Assembly: GCA_900320905.1 (NCBI GenBank)
Contig: ONTZ01000007.1
Coordinates: 1-64,000 of the forward strand
Direction: 5' to 3'
Length of the DNA stretch: 64,000 nt
Origin: an uncultured Prevotella sp.
GTDB lineage: Bacteria > Bacteroidota > Bacteroidia > Bacteroidales > Bacteroidaceae
Shown here: positions 23,520 to 32,813 of the stretch, piece after piece
Layout: each line of letters begins with the position of its first letter
Numbering within the stretch: position 1 is the stretch's first letter
Made by a program: the position numbers and the translations under genes
Notes under the pieces: generated by a model
Told to the model about the DNA's origin: nothing
What the model saw: only the letters and a program-made list of their open reading frames with translations
Database searches by the model: none

Positions 23520-26038
23520 TGACCCTGTTCCTCACCTACGAACTGAAAGTGGCTGTGCTGATAGCCGTCTTCTATATCTTCTGGCGGCTGTTGGTTGCCA
23601 ATGAGACCTGGCATCGGTTGAACCGTATCGTGCTACTCTCTACTGCTCTCGCCTCGTTTGTATTGCCGCTCTGCGTAATCACCATTCACCAGACGGTGGA
23701 AGTGATGCCCCCTGTGACAGATACGCTTCCTTTGCCGACAGACGAGACGGTTATGCCTATAGAGTCAGCCCCAATAGTGACAAACACCGAGACAGAACAG
23801 CCCTTTAATTGGCTGCTACCAGTGACCATTATATATATAATAGGTGTCGTGGTGGTGCTGTCGAAGATGCTTCTGTCGCTATGGCGTCTGTACAGGATGA
23901 GAGCCGAAAGCGAGATACATCCTTTGTCGGATGACTATCAGATAGCCGTCTGCGAGAAGGCAAAGACACCTTTCAGTTGGTGGAAGACGGTCTTCATTAA
24001 TAAAAATGATTACGAGGAAGGTACCACTGCCCTCCTGACTCATGAACTGGGACACCTCCGGCTGCATCACTCAGCCGATGTTCTCCTGGTGGAACTGCTC
24101 ACCACCCTGCAATGGTTTAACCCCGCGATGTGGATGCTCCGTGCCGACCTGCGCACCATCCACGAGTATGAGGCAGACCAGCAGGTGATCTCTCACGGAT
24201 TCAATGACATTCAGTATCTACAACTTTTAATCCGTAAGGCTGCTGGTCAGAGCGGGTACTCTCTGGCCAACGGTATTTCTAACAGTGCCCTCAAAAAACG
24301 CGTAACAATGATTATGAAACCAAAATCAAATCATAGGCAGTGGCTTCGCTATGCTTATCTGCTTCCCATCGTAGTCGTCTCGCTGGCAATGTCGGCAAGA
24401 ATCCAAAAGGATGAGGTGCTTAATTTGGGTTCCTCTGTGGAGATAGACGGTATGATGGAATCTCTCACTGATGATAATTGTCTTATTCTACTCATAGATG
24501 ATTTGGATGACTTGAAGAAAGTCGTTGCTGAGAATGGTAAAACAAGAAAAATAAAAGCAAATCTTGACTTTAATGATCATTTCACCCAAAAGGACATGGA
24601 TGGCAAGACGATTATTGTCCATCTGCCCAAGGGTTCTGTGTATGTAAACGATAAAGAGTCAAAGAAGATAGATGACGACGTTAATTACGCATTCCCCAAG
24701 GGTGGTTTTGAATGGCAACTAAACGGAGTGCCATTTGATGAGAACAATATTCCTATCCTCCACTTCAAAGCGCTTATAAAGGTTGAGAACCACTGGAATG
24801 GCAAGAAGAATGTTGCTAATCTCATCACGAGCAATGAATCTGCCATTATTCTCACTCAGAAAGACGGCCGTGAATGTATTGGTGTAAAAGTCCCTGTGGG
24901 GGCTTTTTACACCTGGCTTGTTAGTGGTCAACTGGCAGAAAGAGGAGTTGTGAAAGAAGATAAGTGGCTGAACGTGAGAAACTATTTCCCCCTGCAGGAA
25001 GACCTTGTAACACTCGATAGTAAAGAGATAGATAAAAACAATGTGCCCTATGTGCCGCTAAGCAGTATAAAGGAAGTGAAACTTATACAGGGCGAAAGGC
25101 CGCGGCGCATAGAACTCTATACTCATCATGTAACAGAATTCAACAGAGATGCAGACTTTGATTACCCTACAGAGTATAAAGAGAAAGTCAAGGCATGGAT
25201 GTTCTTCAAGGCCGAAGATGCTGCCACAGGACGACAAATGCGTGGTGTAGAGGTGACTGTTGTAGAAACGGGACAGAAGGCAAAGACCAACGAAGAAGGG
25301 TGGTGCGAGTTAAAAGTCCCTCTGGGCACTACTGTCAAAGCATCCTATCCGGGATATGAAAGCGATACCTATCAGATCAACCTTTTTAATGGCAATGAAG
25401 TACAAGGTTGGACATTCTGGATGAGCAAGCCTGGTGATAAGATATACAGAAATGTCTCCAAACAAGCAGAGTTCATCGGTGATAAGGAGCGATGGATTGC
25501 CAAGAATACTCGATTGTCGAAGGCTGCTGCTGGCGGAAAAGGCGTTTCTGGTCGTGTCACCGTCTGGTTGGTGGTCAATGAAGATGGCTCAGTCAGTGGC
25601 GTCAGACTGAAGCAAGGTTTCAACCATTGGCTGAATAATGAGGCCATCCGATTAGTGAGTTCTATGCCTCGTTGGAAACCAGCCCTCAAAGATGGCAAAC
25701 CCGTTAAAAGCCTCACCCTTACGAGCGTCTCATTTGAGAATGTTCAGGATAAAGTTTTGATAGGTACATACATTCGCGATGAGAAGTCAATGAAATACCT
25801 GAATGATGTAGATGTCTCGATAATGAGTTTGGATAGTGTGGTGTTGGCAAAACCAATGCTGCAAGAGGTATATGTCGGTTCTCAGATGTATCGCTATGTT
25901 TGGGATGTGCCCCGCCGTGATCGGTACATCATTAAAGTCTCCAAACAAGGTTACAATACAGAATACAAGACTGTTTCTATCAAAGACAATGAGTCGCAGA
26001 ATATTGCTGATGATATAATTCTCCGTCCTAAATCGTAA
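23516..26038 (+). CDS. M56 (BlaR1-like) membrane metallopeptidase with TonB-type C-terminal domain
   Basis: 840 residues. The N-terminal part has about four membrane segments and the zinc motif HELGH (176-180) with a downstream HEYEADQ providing the third ligand, typical of peptidase family M56. Residues about 290-560 form a periplasmic region without a recognised fold. This is followed by a carboxypeptidase-regulatory-like sandwich (GVEVTVVETGQKAKTNEEGW), a TonB C-terminal-like domain (GRVTVWLVVNEDGSVSGVRL to PALKDGKPV) and a second sandwich. Fusion of M56 with TonB_C domains is known in Bacteroidota. It should sense an envelope signal and inactivate the BlaI repressor encoded just upstream; no beta-lactamase gene is near. 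Confidence 0.82.
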   Translation: MMTLFLTYELKVAVLIAVFYIFWRLLVANETWHRLNRIVLLSTALASFVLPLCVITIHQTVEVMPPVTDTLPLPTDETVMPIESAPIVTNTETEQPFNWLLPVTIIYIIGVVVVLSKMLLSLWRLYRMRAESEIHPLSDDYQIAVCEKAKTPFSWWKTVFINKNDYEEGTTALLTHELGHLRLHHSADVLLVELLTTLQWFNPAMWMLRADLRTIHEYEADQQVISHGFNDIQYLQLLIRKAAGQSGYSLANGISNSALKKRVTMIMKPKSNHRQWLRYAYLLPIVVVSLAMSARIQKDEVLNLGSSVEIDGMMESLTDDNCLILLIDDLDDLKKVVAENGKTRKIKANLDFNDHFTQKDMDGKTIIVHLPKGSVYVNDKESKKIDDDVNYAFPKGGFEWQLNGVPFDENNIPILHFKALIKVENHWNGKKNVANLITSNESAIILTQKDGRECIGVKVPVGAFYTWLVSGQLAERGVVKEDKWLNVRNYFPLQEDLVTLDSKEIDKNNVPYVPLSSIKEVKLIQGERPRRIELYTHHVTEFNRDADFDYPTEYKEKVKAWMFFKAEDAATGRQMRGVEVTVVETGQKAKTNEEGWCELKVPLGTTVKASYPGYESDTYQINLFNGNEVQGWTFWMSKPGDKIYRNVSKQAEFIGDKERWIAKNTRLSKAAAGGKGVSGRVTVWLVVNEDGSVSGVRLKQGFNHWLNNEAIRLVSSMPRWKPALKDGKPVKSLTLTSVSFENVQDKVLIGTYIRDEKSMKYLNDVDVSIMSLDSVVLAKPMLQEVYVGSQMYRYVWDVPRRDRYIIKVSKQGYNTEYKTVSIKDNESQNIADDIILRPKS

Positions 26039-26059
26039 TCTATTTGCAATAACTCAGAT

Positions 26060-26115
26060 GCAAACTATTTGCAAACTCCGATAGTGATGAATTATTGGAT
26101 TTTTTTGTACCTTTG
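26060..26115 (+). promoter_or_regulatory. Hairpin promoter (weak copy) of the TPR regulator gene
   Basis: A 27-base block (26060-26086, GCAAACTATTTGCAAACTCC plus GATAGTG) is repeated exactly at 27701-27727. Here the hairpin partner is degraded (CCGATAG with TTATTGG, pairing only with G.U wobbles) but the T-tract and -7 box TACCTTTG (26108-26115) remain. The ATG at 26122 leaves almost no leader. Confidence 0.55.
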
Positions 26116-26121
26116 CGCCCA

Positions 26122-27696
26122 ATGAAGAAAATAATACTCATTTGGGGGTGTATAATGACTGTGACGATGATAGTCGGTTGTCAGAACTACGGCAACAAAC
26201 ACTATTATCATGAACTGGAGAAGATAGACCATCGTCAGAACCGTGAACTGGCCAGACATGAGATTATGGCTTTGAAGAACGAAGTGGCTTCTTATCCTGA
26301 CTACATTAGAATGTATCATCAGTTGCTCGTTGCAGAACTGAACGAAGAGGTGATGCCTTACAGGAATATGGAAGTGGCGAGAGCACTCATTGACTACTAC
26401 GAAAACAACAATGATCGTGATAAATTGATTCGCAGTTATATCATCGCCGGACATATATTTGCCAACAACAATGATGGTCCCAAGGCGCTTTCATATTATT
26501 ATAAGGCCGAAGAACTGCTGGATGGTTATAACAATGCAGAACTGCTGAACCGTCTTTATGCCAAGATGGCTTATCTGTTTCTTCACCATAATATGCCAGA
26601 ACAGGCCAGAGTCTATGCCACTCGTTCACAGAACTATAGTTATCACAAGAAGGATACACTTGGTATGATTAAGGCATTGCGGTGTATCAGTGAGACCTAT
26701 AAACAGGTGCCAGGAAATGAACTGACTAATCTTGAAGAAGCCTATCAACTGGCCAAGCAATCCAGACGATACGACCAGCAGAAAGAACTGATGATAGACA
26801 TTGCAAGTTGCTGCAGTCATAATGAGCATTATCATTTGGCACTGAATTATCTTCGTCCTCTGATGAATATAAAAGATCATCGTGCGGATGCACTGTTGGG
26901 TAAGGCCTATTATCATATAGGCAAGGAAGACTCCGCATTCTTCTTTGCGCAGCGGGCTTTGGAGAAAGGCAACTCCATCAGCAAGCGCGATGCCCATGAA
27001 GTGCTTGCTTATTTGGCTATCCGGCAAGGTCAGCGTGATAGCGCAGAAGAGCACTTTTCAAAATACAAGGAACTGAATGATGCCCTGAATAGAATCCAGA
27101 ACAGCGAGGCTATCGCACAGATGGATGCCTTCTATCATAATCAGAAGCAGGCTGAAGAAAATGCCAGATTAAGGTTTGACAATAGCCACAAGCAGAACAT
27201 GATTGTTATCGTGATAGCCTGTCTCATAGTACTGATCATCCTCTTTGGCACATACGTTCAGCGCCATCGACGCAAGCAGGAATTGATGGCATTACGCATC
27301 CAGCAGTTGGAAGAGTTCAAGCAGGCTTACGAAAAGACAGATGAGAGCGAACGCAACCAGACGGAACAAAGCATACGCCAGACAGTCATATATCAGCACC
27401 TGGTCATGATGCAAGAGCCAGAACATCCTATTGATACCGACTGGCAAGCATTGGCCGATGCCATTAATCAGGTTTACCCTCAGTTTACGCCTCGTCTGCT
27501 AAGCCTTTGCAGGATGACAACCCACGAATATCATGTTTGTCTTTTGTTGAAAGCTGGTTTTGAACCTATCCGCATTGCCACTCTTACCCTTCGTAGTAAG
27601 GCTGCCGTCTCTACCGTCCGCAGCCGTCTTTATGAGAAAGCCTTCGGCAAGAAAGGTAGTGCCAAAGACTGGGACGAGGTCATCCGAACACTCTAA
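26122..27696 (+). CDS. TPR lipoprotein-type membrane regulator with C-terminal HTH
   Basis: ATG 26122 starts a lipoprotein-like signal (lipobox IVGC) and gives 524 residues. TPR-type helical pairs fill about 80-330 (e.g. DGPKALSYYYKAEELLDGY), a membrane segment lies near 362-382 (MIVIVIACLIVLIILFG) and the cytoplasmic tail carries a coiled region and a LuxR-like helix-turn-helix (about 455-515, TTHEYHVCLLLKAGFEPIRI then VSTVRSRLYEK). This periplasmic TPR / membrane / cytoplasmic HTH layout is common in Bacteroidota. It probably reads out the envelope state and controls the neighbouring genes, from which it is separated by two related hairpin promoters. Confidence 0.75.
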   Translation: MKKIILIWGCIMTVTMIVGCQNYGNKHYYHELEKIDHRQNRELARHEIMALKNEVASYPDYIRMYHQLLVAELNEEVMPYRNMEVARALIDYYENNNDRDKLIRSYIIAGHIFANNNDGPKALSYYYKAEELLDGYNNAELLNRLYAKMAYLFLHHNMPEQARVYATRSQNYSYHKKDTLGMIKALRCISETYKQVPGNELTNLEEAYQLAKQSRRYDQQKELMIDIASCCSHNEHYHLALNYLRPLMNIKDHRADALLGKAYYHIGKEDSAFFFAQRALEKGNSISKRDAHEVLAYLAIRQGQRDSAEEHFSKYKELNDALNRIQNSEAIAQMDAFYHNQKQAEENARLRFDNSHKQNMIVIVIACLIVLIILFGTYVQRHRRKQELMALRIQQLEEFKQAYEKTDESERNQTEQSIRQTVIYQHLVMMQEPEHPIDTDWQALADAINQVYPQFTPRLLSLCRMTTHEYHVCLLLKAGFEPIRIATLTLRSKAAVSTVRSRLYEKAFGKKGSAKDWDEVIRTL

Positions 27697-27700
27697 AAAA

Positions 27701-27757
27701 GCAAACTATTTGCAAACTCCGATAGTGTCGGGCTATCGGAGTTTTTTCATACCTTTG
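27701..27757 (+). promoter_or_regulatory. Hairpin promoter of the GLPGLI operon
   Basis: ACTCCGATAG (27716-27725) pairs perfectly with CTATCGGAGT (27733-27742) around TGTCGGG; six T follow and the -7 box TACCTTTG lies at 27750-27757. It stands 4 bases after the stop of the TPR regulator and shares 27 bases exactly with 26060-26086. Confidence 0.65.
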
Positions 27758-27782
27758 CACTCTGAACAATAAATCTCTCTTT

Positions 27783-28709
27783 ATGTATAAACTACAAACA
27801 ATGTTCGTCCTCGCCTTGCTGACAGTTCTGCTGCCAGCGACGGGGACTTCCTGCTCACCGCAGACACAAAGGAAAACGCAACAGAAGGCTTCTGATCATG
27901 CATTACTGTCAGTAACTTATGAGACGATTCGCCAGATGACAGAGGAAGACACGAGGAAAACAAAAGATCTGATGCGTCTCGATATCGGCAGCCATGCCTC
28001 GCAGTTTCGTAGCGTCATCATCGAGTGGGTGCTGGATAAAGGTTTGGTCTATGGCAGTCCTACCAGTCTCAACCATCCTTTTACGGGTTACAAGTGGCAG
28101 CATGAGCAGGTGGTGAAAAATCTACCAAAGGCAGGTTACCTCTATTTTACTCACGACCGTATATCTACACGCGACAAGATAGAGGGGCTGTTTGACTGGA
28201 AATTATGTAAAGGCGAGAAAACCATCTGTGGCTATCCTTGTAAAAAGGCAACGGCAACTTTTCGAGGACGGACATGGACAGCATGGTATGCACCATCATT
28301 GCCTTATAGTGATGGACCTTGGAAACTGGGCGGACTGCCAGGTGTCATCCTCGAAGCCGCTGAAGCGGAAGGTAAGATTACCTTTCGTTGTAAGAAAGTG
28401 GAGCGGGATACAGGCTATGGTATAGTGTTGGTCAAGCATAATAGCACACCTATGCTTCGCATGGAATCTGATGTGCTTGACGTTTATAGCCCACAACGAG
28501 CAGCAGAATTGCTGATGTTGGAACAGTGGGACCAGATTGCATTTTCTGATGTAATGATGAATACACATGGAATCAAAGGCGACAAAACAAATTATGTTGT
28601 AAAGGATGGCAAGAGAATAAGCATTCCATCTAATCAGACGGCAGTCCTTTACGAGTATTTTTCAGACATTGACATGACAGAACAGTATCCACCAACTATT
28701 GTAAAATAG
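27783..28709 (+). CDS. GLPGLI-family secreted protein
   Basis: 308 residues with a signal peptide (possible lipobox GTSC) and, in the second half, GPWKLGGLPGVILEA, the family signature, preceded by TWTAWYAPSLPYSDGPW. GLPGLI proteins are exported proteins of Bacteroidota of unknown biochemical role, often near outer-membrane receptors. It starts a unit with a TlpA-like and a TPR protein (15 bases to 28724). Confidence 0.85.
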   Translation: MYKLQTMFVLALLTVLLPATGTSCSPQTQRKTQQKASDHALLSVTYETIRQMTEEDTRKTKDLMRLDIGSHASQFRSVIIEWVLDKGLVYGSPTSLNHPFTGYKWQHEQVVKNLPKAGYLYFTHDRISTRDKIEGLFDWKLCKGEKTICGYPCKKATATFRGRTWTAWYAPSLPYSDGPWKLGGLPGVILEAAEAEGKITFRCKKVERDTGYGIVLVKHNSTPMLRMESDVLDVYSPQRAAELLMLEQWDQIAFSDVMMNTHGIKGDKTNYVVKDGKRISIPSNQTAVLYEYFSDIDMTEQYPPTIVK

Positions 28710-28723
28710 TAAGACAAAGAAAT

Positions 28724-29986
28724 ATGAAACGATTGAAGACAATTTTTTTAGGGCTGATACTCACAATGAGCGTCAATGCCCAGGACGGACGGTTTGCTAT
28801 TACGCTGAGGGTTGACTCGGCCATTGCCAGCGAATCACAGAAGGTCTATCTTTATTCACAGATCGAAAAGCAAATGCACTTACACGACTCACTGAACATT
28901 GACTCTGTGCATCGTGTAGGTACCTTGCATGGGTCTGTGCCATACGAATATGCTGTTCACCTGATGTTCGCCCGCAGAGGACCAGGTGTGGTGCCAGTAG
29001 TAGTGAAGAATGGTGACAGCATCACTGTACATGTAGGTGATGAAGACGACGGCTTTCGTCTGCGCTATCCTAGAAATACAGATGGGTCGCCAGCCATGCA
29101 TGAATACGTGAACTACTACTTGATGCAGGATAGCCTTGACCATCAACGTACGAAGGTTTGGTTGCAGATGCAACTGGTAGGATTGCCTGAGACAAAGAAA
29201 GATTCGCTCAAAACGCACTATGACGTACTTGTCCGCGAAATAGAACACAGTAAGGAACTTTTCGCCATGAATGCCAGATATCCCTATGCCGCTATGGGTG
29301 TAGGAGGCAGCATCTACAGCAACTACAAGTGGAGTCCGACGACTCATACTTATAAGGAAGAGGTCGTAGATTCCATCATGAACTCACTTATTCAGCGTTT
29401 CCCTGACTATCCGCCTATCCGTGCCCTCGTTAATGACAGCACCCTCGGAGATTATATGTCGGCAGAAAGTTTCGCAACTAATACATTACTCTGGAAACGC
29501 TATAGTAGCCGCTTCTACGATAGCGAATTAGACTCTATAGTCCGTCCGCTAAAGGTGGGCGATTACTTCAACATCCTCGGCCTGAATGAATACCGCGGAC
29601 AATACGTCTATGTTGATTTTTGGGCCTCATGGTGTCAGCCCTGCCTGATGCAGATGCCCAACATCAAACAGGCTGCCCAGATGTTTTCTAAAGATTTGAT
29701 GGTTCACCTGATTTCTATCGACAAATCAGGTAAAGAGTGGTGGAGTGCCGTGAAGGAACATGACTTACGAAATCACTTGGAAGGCGAACAACCCTATCAG
29801 ATTCACAATAGGCGAGCCTACGATGAGAAGGGAAAAATGAATGCAGATGTCCGCTCTCTCGGCATCAAGACCATCCCTCACAACTATCTCATTGACCGCT
29901 CAGGACGCATCATTGCCAAGAATATCTCTGGTGCCATGCTCATCGATAAAATGCAACAACTATTAGAAAAGGAGAAACAACAATGA
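28724..29986 (+). CDS. TlpA-like periplasmic thiol-disulfide oxidoreductase
   Basis: 420 residues: signal peptide, a DUF4369-like N-terminal region without clear motif, and a C-terminal thioredoxin fold (about 275-420) with FWASWCQPCLMQMP (CxxC near 304-307) and a cis-proline motif TIPHNYLIDRSG. It should reduce or isomerise disulfides of exported proteins. Its stop overlaps the next start by 4 bases. Confidence 0.85.
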   Translation: MKRLKTIFLGLILTMSVNAQDGRFAITLRVDSAIASESQKVYLYSQIEKQMHLHDSLNIDSVHRVGTLHGSVPYEYAVHLMFARRGPGVVPVVVKNGDSITVHVGDEDDGFRLRYPRNTDGSPAMHEYVNYYLMQDSLDHQRTKVWLQMQLVGLPETKKDSLKTHYDVLVREIEHSKELFAMNARYPYAAMGVGGSIYSNYKWSPTTHTYKEEVVDSIMNSLIQRFPDYPPIRALVNDSTLGDYMSAESFATNTLLWKRYSSRFYDSELDSIVRPLKVGDYFNILGLNEYRGQYVYVDFWASWCQPCLMQMPNIKQAAQMFSKDLMVHLISIDKSGKEWWSAVKEHDLRNHLEGEQPYQIHNRRAYDEKGKMNADVRSLGIKTIPHNYLIDRSGRIIAKNISGAMLIDKMQQLLEKEKQQ

Positions 29987-30972
29987 GAATAACGACTCTT
30001 TTATTTTTATACCTTATTATTTTTTTACCTTTATCCGCCCAGACGGATAGTCTGCGTACAGAGGCTTATTATTGGGCTGGGCGAGGCTATTTTAATAAAA
30101 GTCTGGAGATGCTACGACAATTACCTGATGACAGTTTGGACATCAGCGATATGCGTTTGCGCTATGATAACTTTGCCAATCTGGGAAATCTCGATTCACT
30201 TTTCTTTTGGGGAAACCAGATTCTGAAGCGTGACCCCTATAATATCTCGCTTATCCTTGATTACACGCCTCGCCTGAATAAAGGCAAAGTTTCAGACCTT
30301 GGAGGAAGGGTGACCTATTCGGAAAAGGTCATTGATATCTGCCAGAAATACCGTGAACGTGATTCTACTCATATCCTTGTGAATCGTCAGTTGGCTGAGG
30401 CTTATTATAACATAGGTAATTATGACCTCGCCTTACCCACGCTCAAACAACTGGAGGCAGTGGGCGATACCTGTTTTGGTACACTCTACACCCTTGGCCT
30501 GACCTATCAGCGCATGGGTGACAACAGTATGGCATACGATTACCTCTCACGAGCAACAGCGATTAACGACGATGCGAATCCTTATTGTCTTTTTACGCTT
30601 GGTATTGTATGTAACCGCATTGGCTTTGGGGCTGAGGCCCTGAGTTATCTCGATATGGCAAAGGAAAAGATGATGCCTGACCGTCAGACACTCTTCCGTC
30701 TGCACAAGGAACTGGCAGAGGCTTTCCGTATGAAGGGTGAGCATGACTTCCGGTTGGAAGAACTTCAGGAGTGCATGAGTCTGGCTGGGGAGAAGGACGT
30801 GAATGAACTGACCTACGAAATGGGTCAATGCTACTTTGCGTTGAAAAAGCGAGACAAGGCTAAGGAATGTCTTAGGAAATTCCTTGATGCTACACAGAAT
30901 AAAGAATACAACGATAATATTAAGTACAAGCGTCAGTCAGCCGAGCAGACATTACGTATGATGATGTGGTAA
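29983..30972 (+). CDS. Secreted TPR-repeat protein
   Basis: 329 residues with a signal peptide (FLYLIIFLPLSAQ) and several TPR units, clearest at LAEAYYNIGNYDLALPTLKQ and GQCYFALKKRDKAKECLRKF. No enzymatic motif. As last gene of the GLPGLI/TlpA unit it probably acts as a periplasmic scaffold or chaperone; this is inference from repeat type and location. A small hairpin (ACCCAG/CTGGGT, 31006-31020) followed by TTTCC may end the transcript. Confidence 0.75.
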   Translation: MRITTLLFLYLIIFLPLSAQTDSLRTEAYYWAGRGYFNKSLEMLRQLPDDSLDISDMRLRYDNFANLGNLDSLFFWGNQILKRDPYNISLILDYTPRLNKGKVSDLGGRVTYSEKVIDICQKYRERDSTHILVNRQLAEAYYNIGNYDLALPTLKQLEAVGDTCFGTLYTLGLTYQRMGDNSMAYDYLSRATAINDDANPYCLFTLGIVCNRIGFGAEALSYLDMAKEKMMPDRQTLFRLHKELAEAFRMKGEHDFRLEELQECMSLAGEKDVNELTYEMGQCYFALKKRDKAKECLRKFLDATQNKEYNDNIKYKRQSAEQTLRMMMW

Positions 30973-31303
30973 TATCCCTTACAAGTAAAGACTTTCACCC
31001 TCGTTACCCAGTTTCTGGGTTTTCCAAGGGCTTGGTTAGATTATTCATTATTGTTTAATTATAAAATGTATATTTGCGACAGGTGATATCCTCAGCATGC
31101 TTTTTCTTCTTTTTTGTGCGAAGAACTAAAAAAAGTGGTTAAAAGAGTACAAATGTCAGGCAAATGTCAGATAGATATCGTAGAGATTACAAGAGAAACA
31201 AATAATTTTGCAGTCGAAGATGTTGCTGTCGCAATGACAGTTTTTAGATTCTTTAACGCATAAACCTGTAATGATTTGCAATTACCCTTGTCTATAAACT
31301 AGA
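30973..31303. other. Regulatory interval before the second ECF operon
   Basis: No protein gene. It holds two small hairpins (31006-31020; CCAAG/CTTGG, 31024-31035), a -7 box TATATTTG at 31069-31076, a second -7 box TAATTTTG at 31203-31210, and TGTCAGG (31154) plus TGTCAGA (31165) spaced 11 bp. The segment 31080-31140 includes a TTCTTC/GAAGAA stem flanked by T- and A-runs and could be a short RNA or a structured leader. Confidence 0.45.
31154..31171. promoter_or_regulatory. Two TGTCAG repeats at 11-bp spacing
   Basis: TGTCAGGCAAATGTCAGA repeats the motif and spacing of the 19217-19248 array, about 30 bases upstream of the TAATTTTG box at 31203. It may be a second target of the 18521 winged-helix protein. 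Confidence 0.45.
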
Positions 31304-31864
31304 ATGAGCGAGATCATCAGCATAGATGGACGAACGCAAAGCGAACGTCAGCGCATCGGGCGAATCCTCGATGGCCAGCACGAAGAGTATGCCTGGTTTG
31401 TTAACACCTATTCACAATACGTACTCGATTTTACGTTGCGGATGATGCCAAATGCTGAAGATGCCAAAGAGGTGGCACAGGATGCATTCGTGAAGGCCTT
31501 CCGTTCGTTGGCATCGTTCGGATTCCAATCGTCGTTCTGTACGTGGCTCTGCCGCATTGCCTATCACGAGTCAATAAACCGCTTGAGGCGCAGGCAGATG
31601 CACTATGTAGATATCGTTGACATACCAGCCATTGAAGATGACGAACTGTCAACAGATAATGAAGAACGTATTGCATTGATAGAAGAGGCCATTGACAACC
31701 TGCCACCTGATGAGAGCCTGCTGCTTCACCTCTTCTATTACGAGGACCGCCCATTACGGGAAATCGCCTATATCATGGATGTCGAGACAAACACACTGGC
31801 CACCCGACTCCATCGCATCAGAAAGAAACTCTTACAGATGATTAAACAGAAAGAAAATGAATGA
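31304..31864 (+). CDS. ECF RNA polymerase sigma factor
   Basis: 186 residues. Region 2 is seen in LDFTLRMMPNAEDAKEVAQD with FVKAFRSLASF, and region 4 in PLREIAYIMDVETNTLATRL followed by HRIRKKLLQMI. The N-terminal 20 residues are an extra tail. It overlaps the next gene by 8 bases, the usual sigma/anti-sigma coupling, and heads a run of envelope genes up to 40397. Confidence 0.9.
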   Translation: MSEIISIDGRTQSERQRIGRILDGQHEEYAWFVNTYSQYVLDFTLRMMPNAEDAKEVAQDAFVKAFRSLASFGFQSSFCTWLCRIAYHESINRLRRRQMHYVDIVDIPAIEDDELSTDNEERIALIEEAIDNLPPDESLLLHLFYYEDRPLREIAYIMDVETNTLATRLHRIRKKLLQMIKQKENE

Positions 31865-32813
31865 AATGAAGGACAAAGGCTTACGTGAGGCCCTGAAACA
31901 AAAGGAAGCACGACGGATAAGAATCGAAGTGCCTGCCGACTTCTGCGACAGCATCATGCAGGAAATAGGAGTCGGGAGTCAGGAGGTTGCCCCCCTAAAG
32001 GATCGTCCCGTACGCTGGCGTTGGATGGCTGCCGCCGCCTCTATTTTATTAATAATAGGTATAGGGGCGATGGTTTGGCTGAAGGAAACAGGAGTTGGGA
32101 GTCAGGAAACAGGAGTCGGGAGTGAAGCCAATATCTATGTTGCGCAGAATGTAGAGACTTCACCAAGGTCTGAGAATCCCAGATCTCCTTCAACAGTGGA
32201 GCCTGCTCCAAAGCAAAAACCTACAGAGAAAACCTCAGCGGAACCACCAACCAAAAGAATTGTGCAAGATCAGAATACGTCTAAGTCTGAATCAGATGAT
32301 CCCATTGTCCCTCCTGTAAAGGCTCAGAGTAGTCCTACGGATAAGAATCTGCTTTATGCTGCCTCCAAGACCACGGATGATGCTCTTTATCAGGATCCTG
32401 CCCGTGTGGATGAATTCATTGCGAAGTTGGCTGACTATAATCATGTCAAGTCTGTGTCTTTGGATTGTTCCCCTGGCAGCGATGACAATCCTGTGATTTG
32501 CAAGGCCTATGTCTTTGAGGACAAGGAGGATGTTGACCTCTTCGGACGTCTGCTGAATGTGGCCTGCTGCTACGATAGCAAGACATCAGGTTATATGCTG
32601 AAGATCTCTCACCAACAGTTGTTCTTCACCCTGAAGGATCAGCGCAAAGGTCAGAAATACCTCTGGATGGCCGAGCGCATCAATGGTGGGCGTATCCTGC
32701 TGACAAGCACCCGTTCGTCTGTCGATATCGTGCCATCATCGGCATGCTACCAGGAATATCGTAATAAACTGACACAACCATTAAGTATTAACACTAAAAC
32801 ATTAGATATATGA
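31857..32813 (+). CDS. Anti-sigma-like membrane protein with repeat-derived insert
   Basis: 318 residues: cytoplasmic basic N-terminus, one membrane span (about 58-75, WMAAAASILLIIGIGAMVW), a proline/serine-rich linker (about 80-170) and a C-terminal extracytoplasmic domain (about 180-318) of unknown fold with cysteines. The coupling to 31304 supports an anti-sigma role. Copies of a GGAGT(C/T)GGGAGTCAGGA minisatellite (about 31968-31985 and 32089-32126) encode GVGSQE units on both sides of the membrane span; this repeat is out of character with the rest of the gene and looks inserted. Confidence 0.65.
   Translation: MNEMKDKGLREALKQKEARRIRIEVPADFCDSIMQEIGVGSQEVAPLKDRPVRWRWMAAAASILLIIGIGAMVWLKETGVGSQETGVGSEANIYVAQNVETSPRSENPRSPSTVEPAPKQKPTEKTSAEPPTKRIVQDQNTSKSESDDPIVPPVKAQSSPTDKNLLYAASKTTDDALYQDPARVDEFIAKLADYNHVKSVSLDCSPGSDDNPVICKAYVFEDKEDVDLFGRLLNVACCYDSKTSGYMLKISHQQLFFTLKDQRKGQKYLWMAERINGGRILLTSTRSSVDIVPSSACYQEYRNKLTQPLSINTKTLDI

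Noticed and set aside
23148..26038. Beta-lactam resistance operon (BlaI-BlaR1)
   Set aside because: M56 motif is present but no penicillin-binding sensor domain and no beta-lactamase gene nearby.
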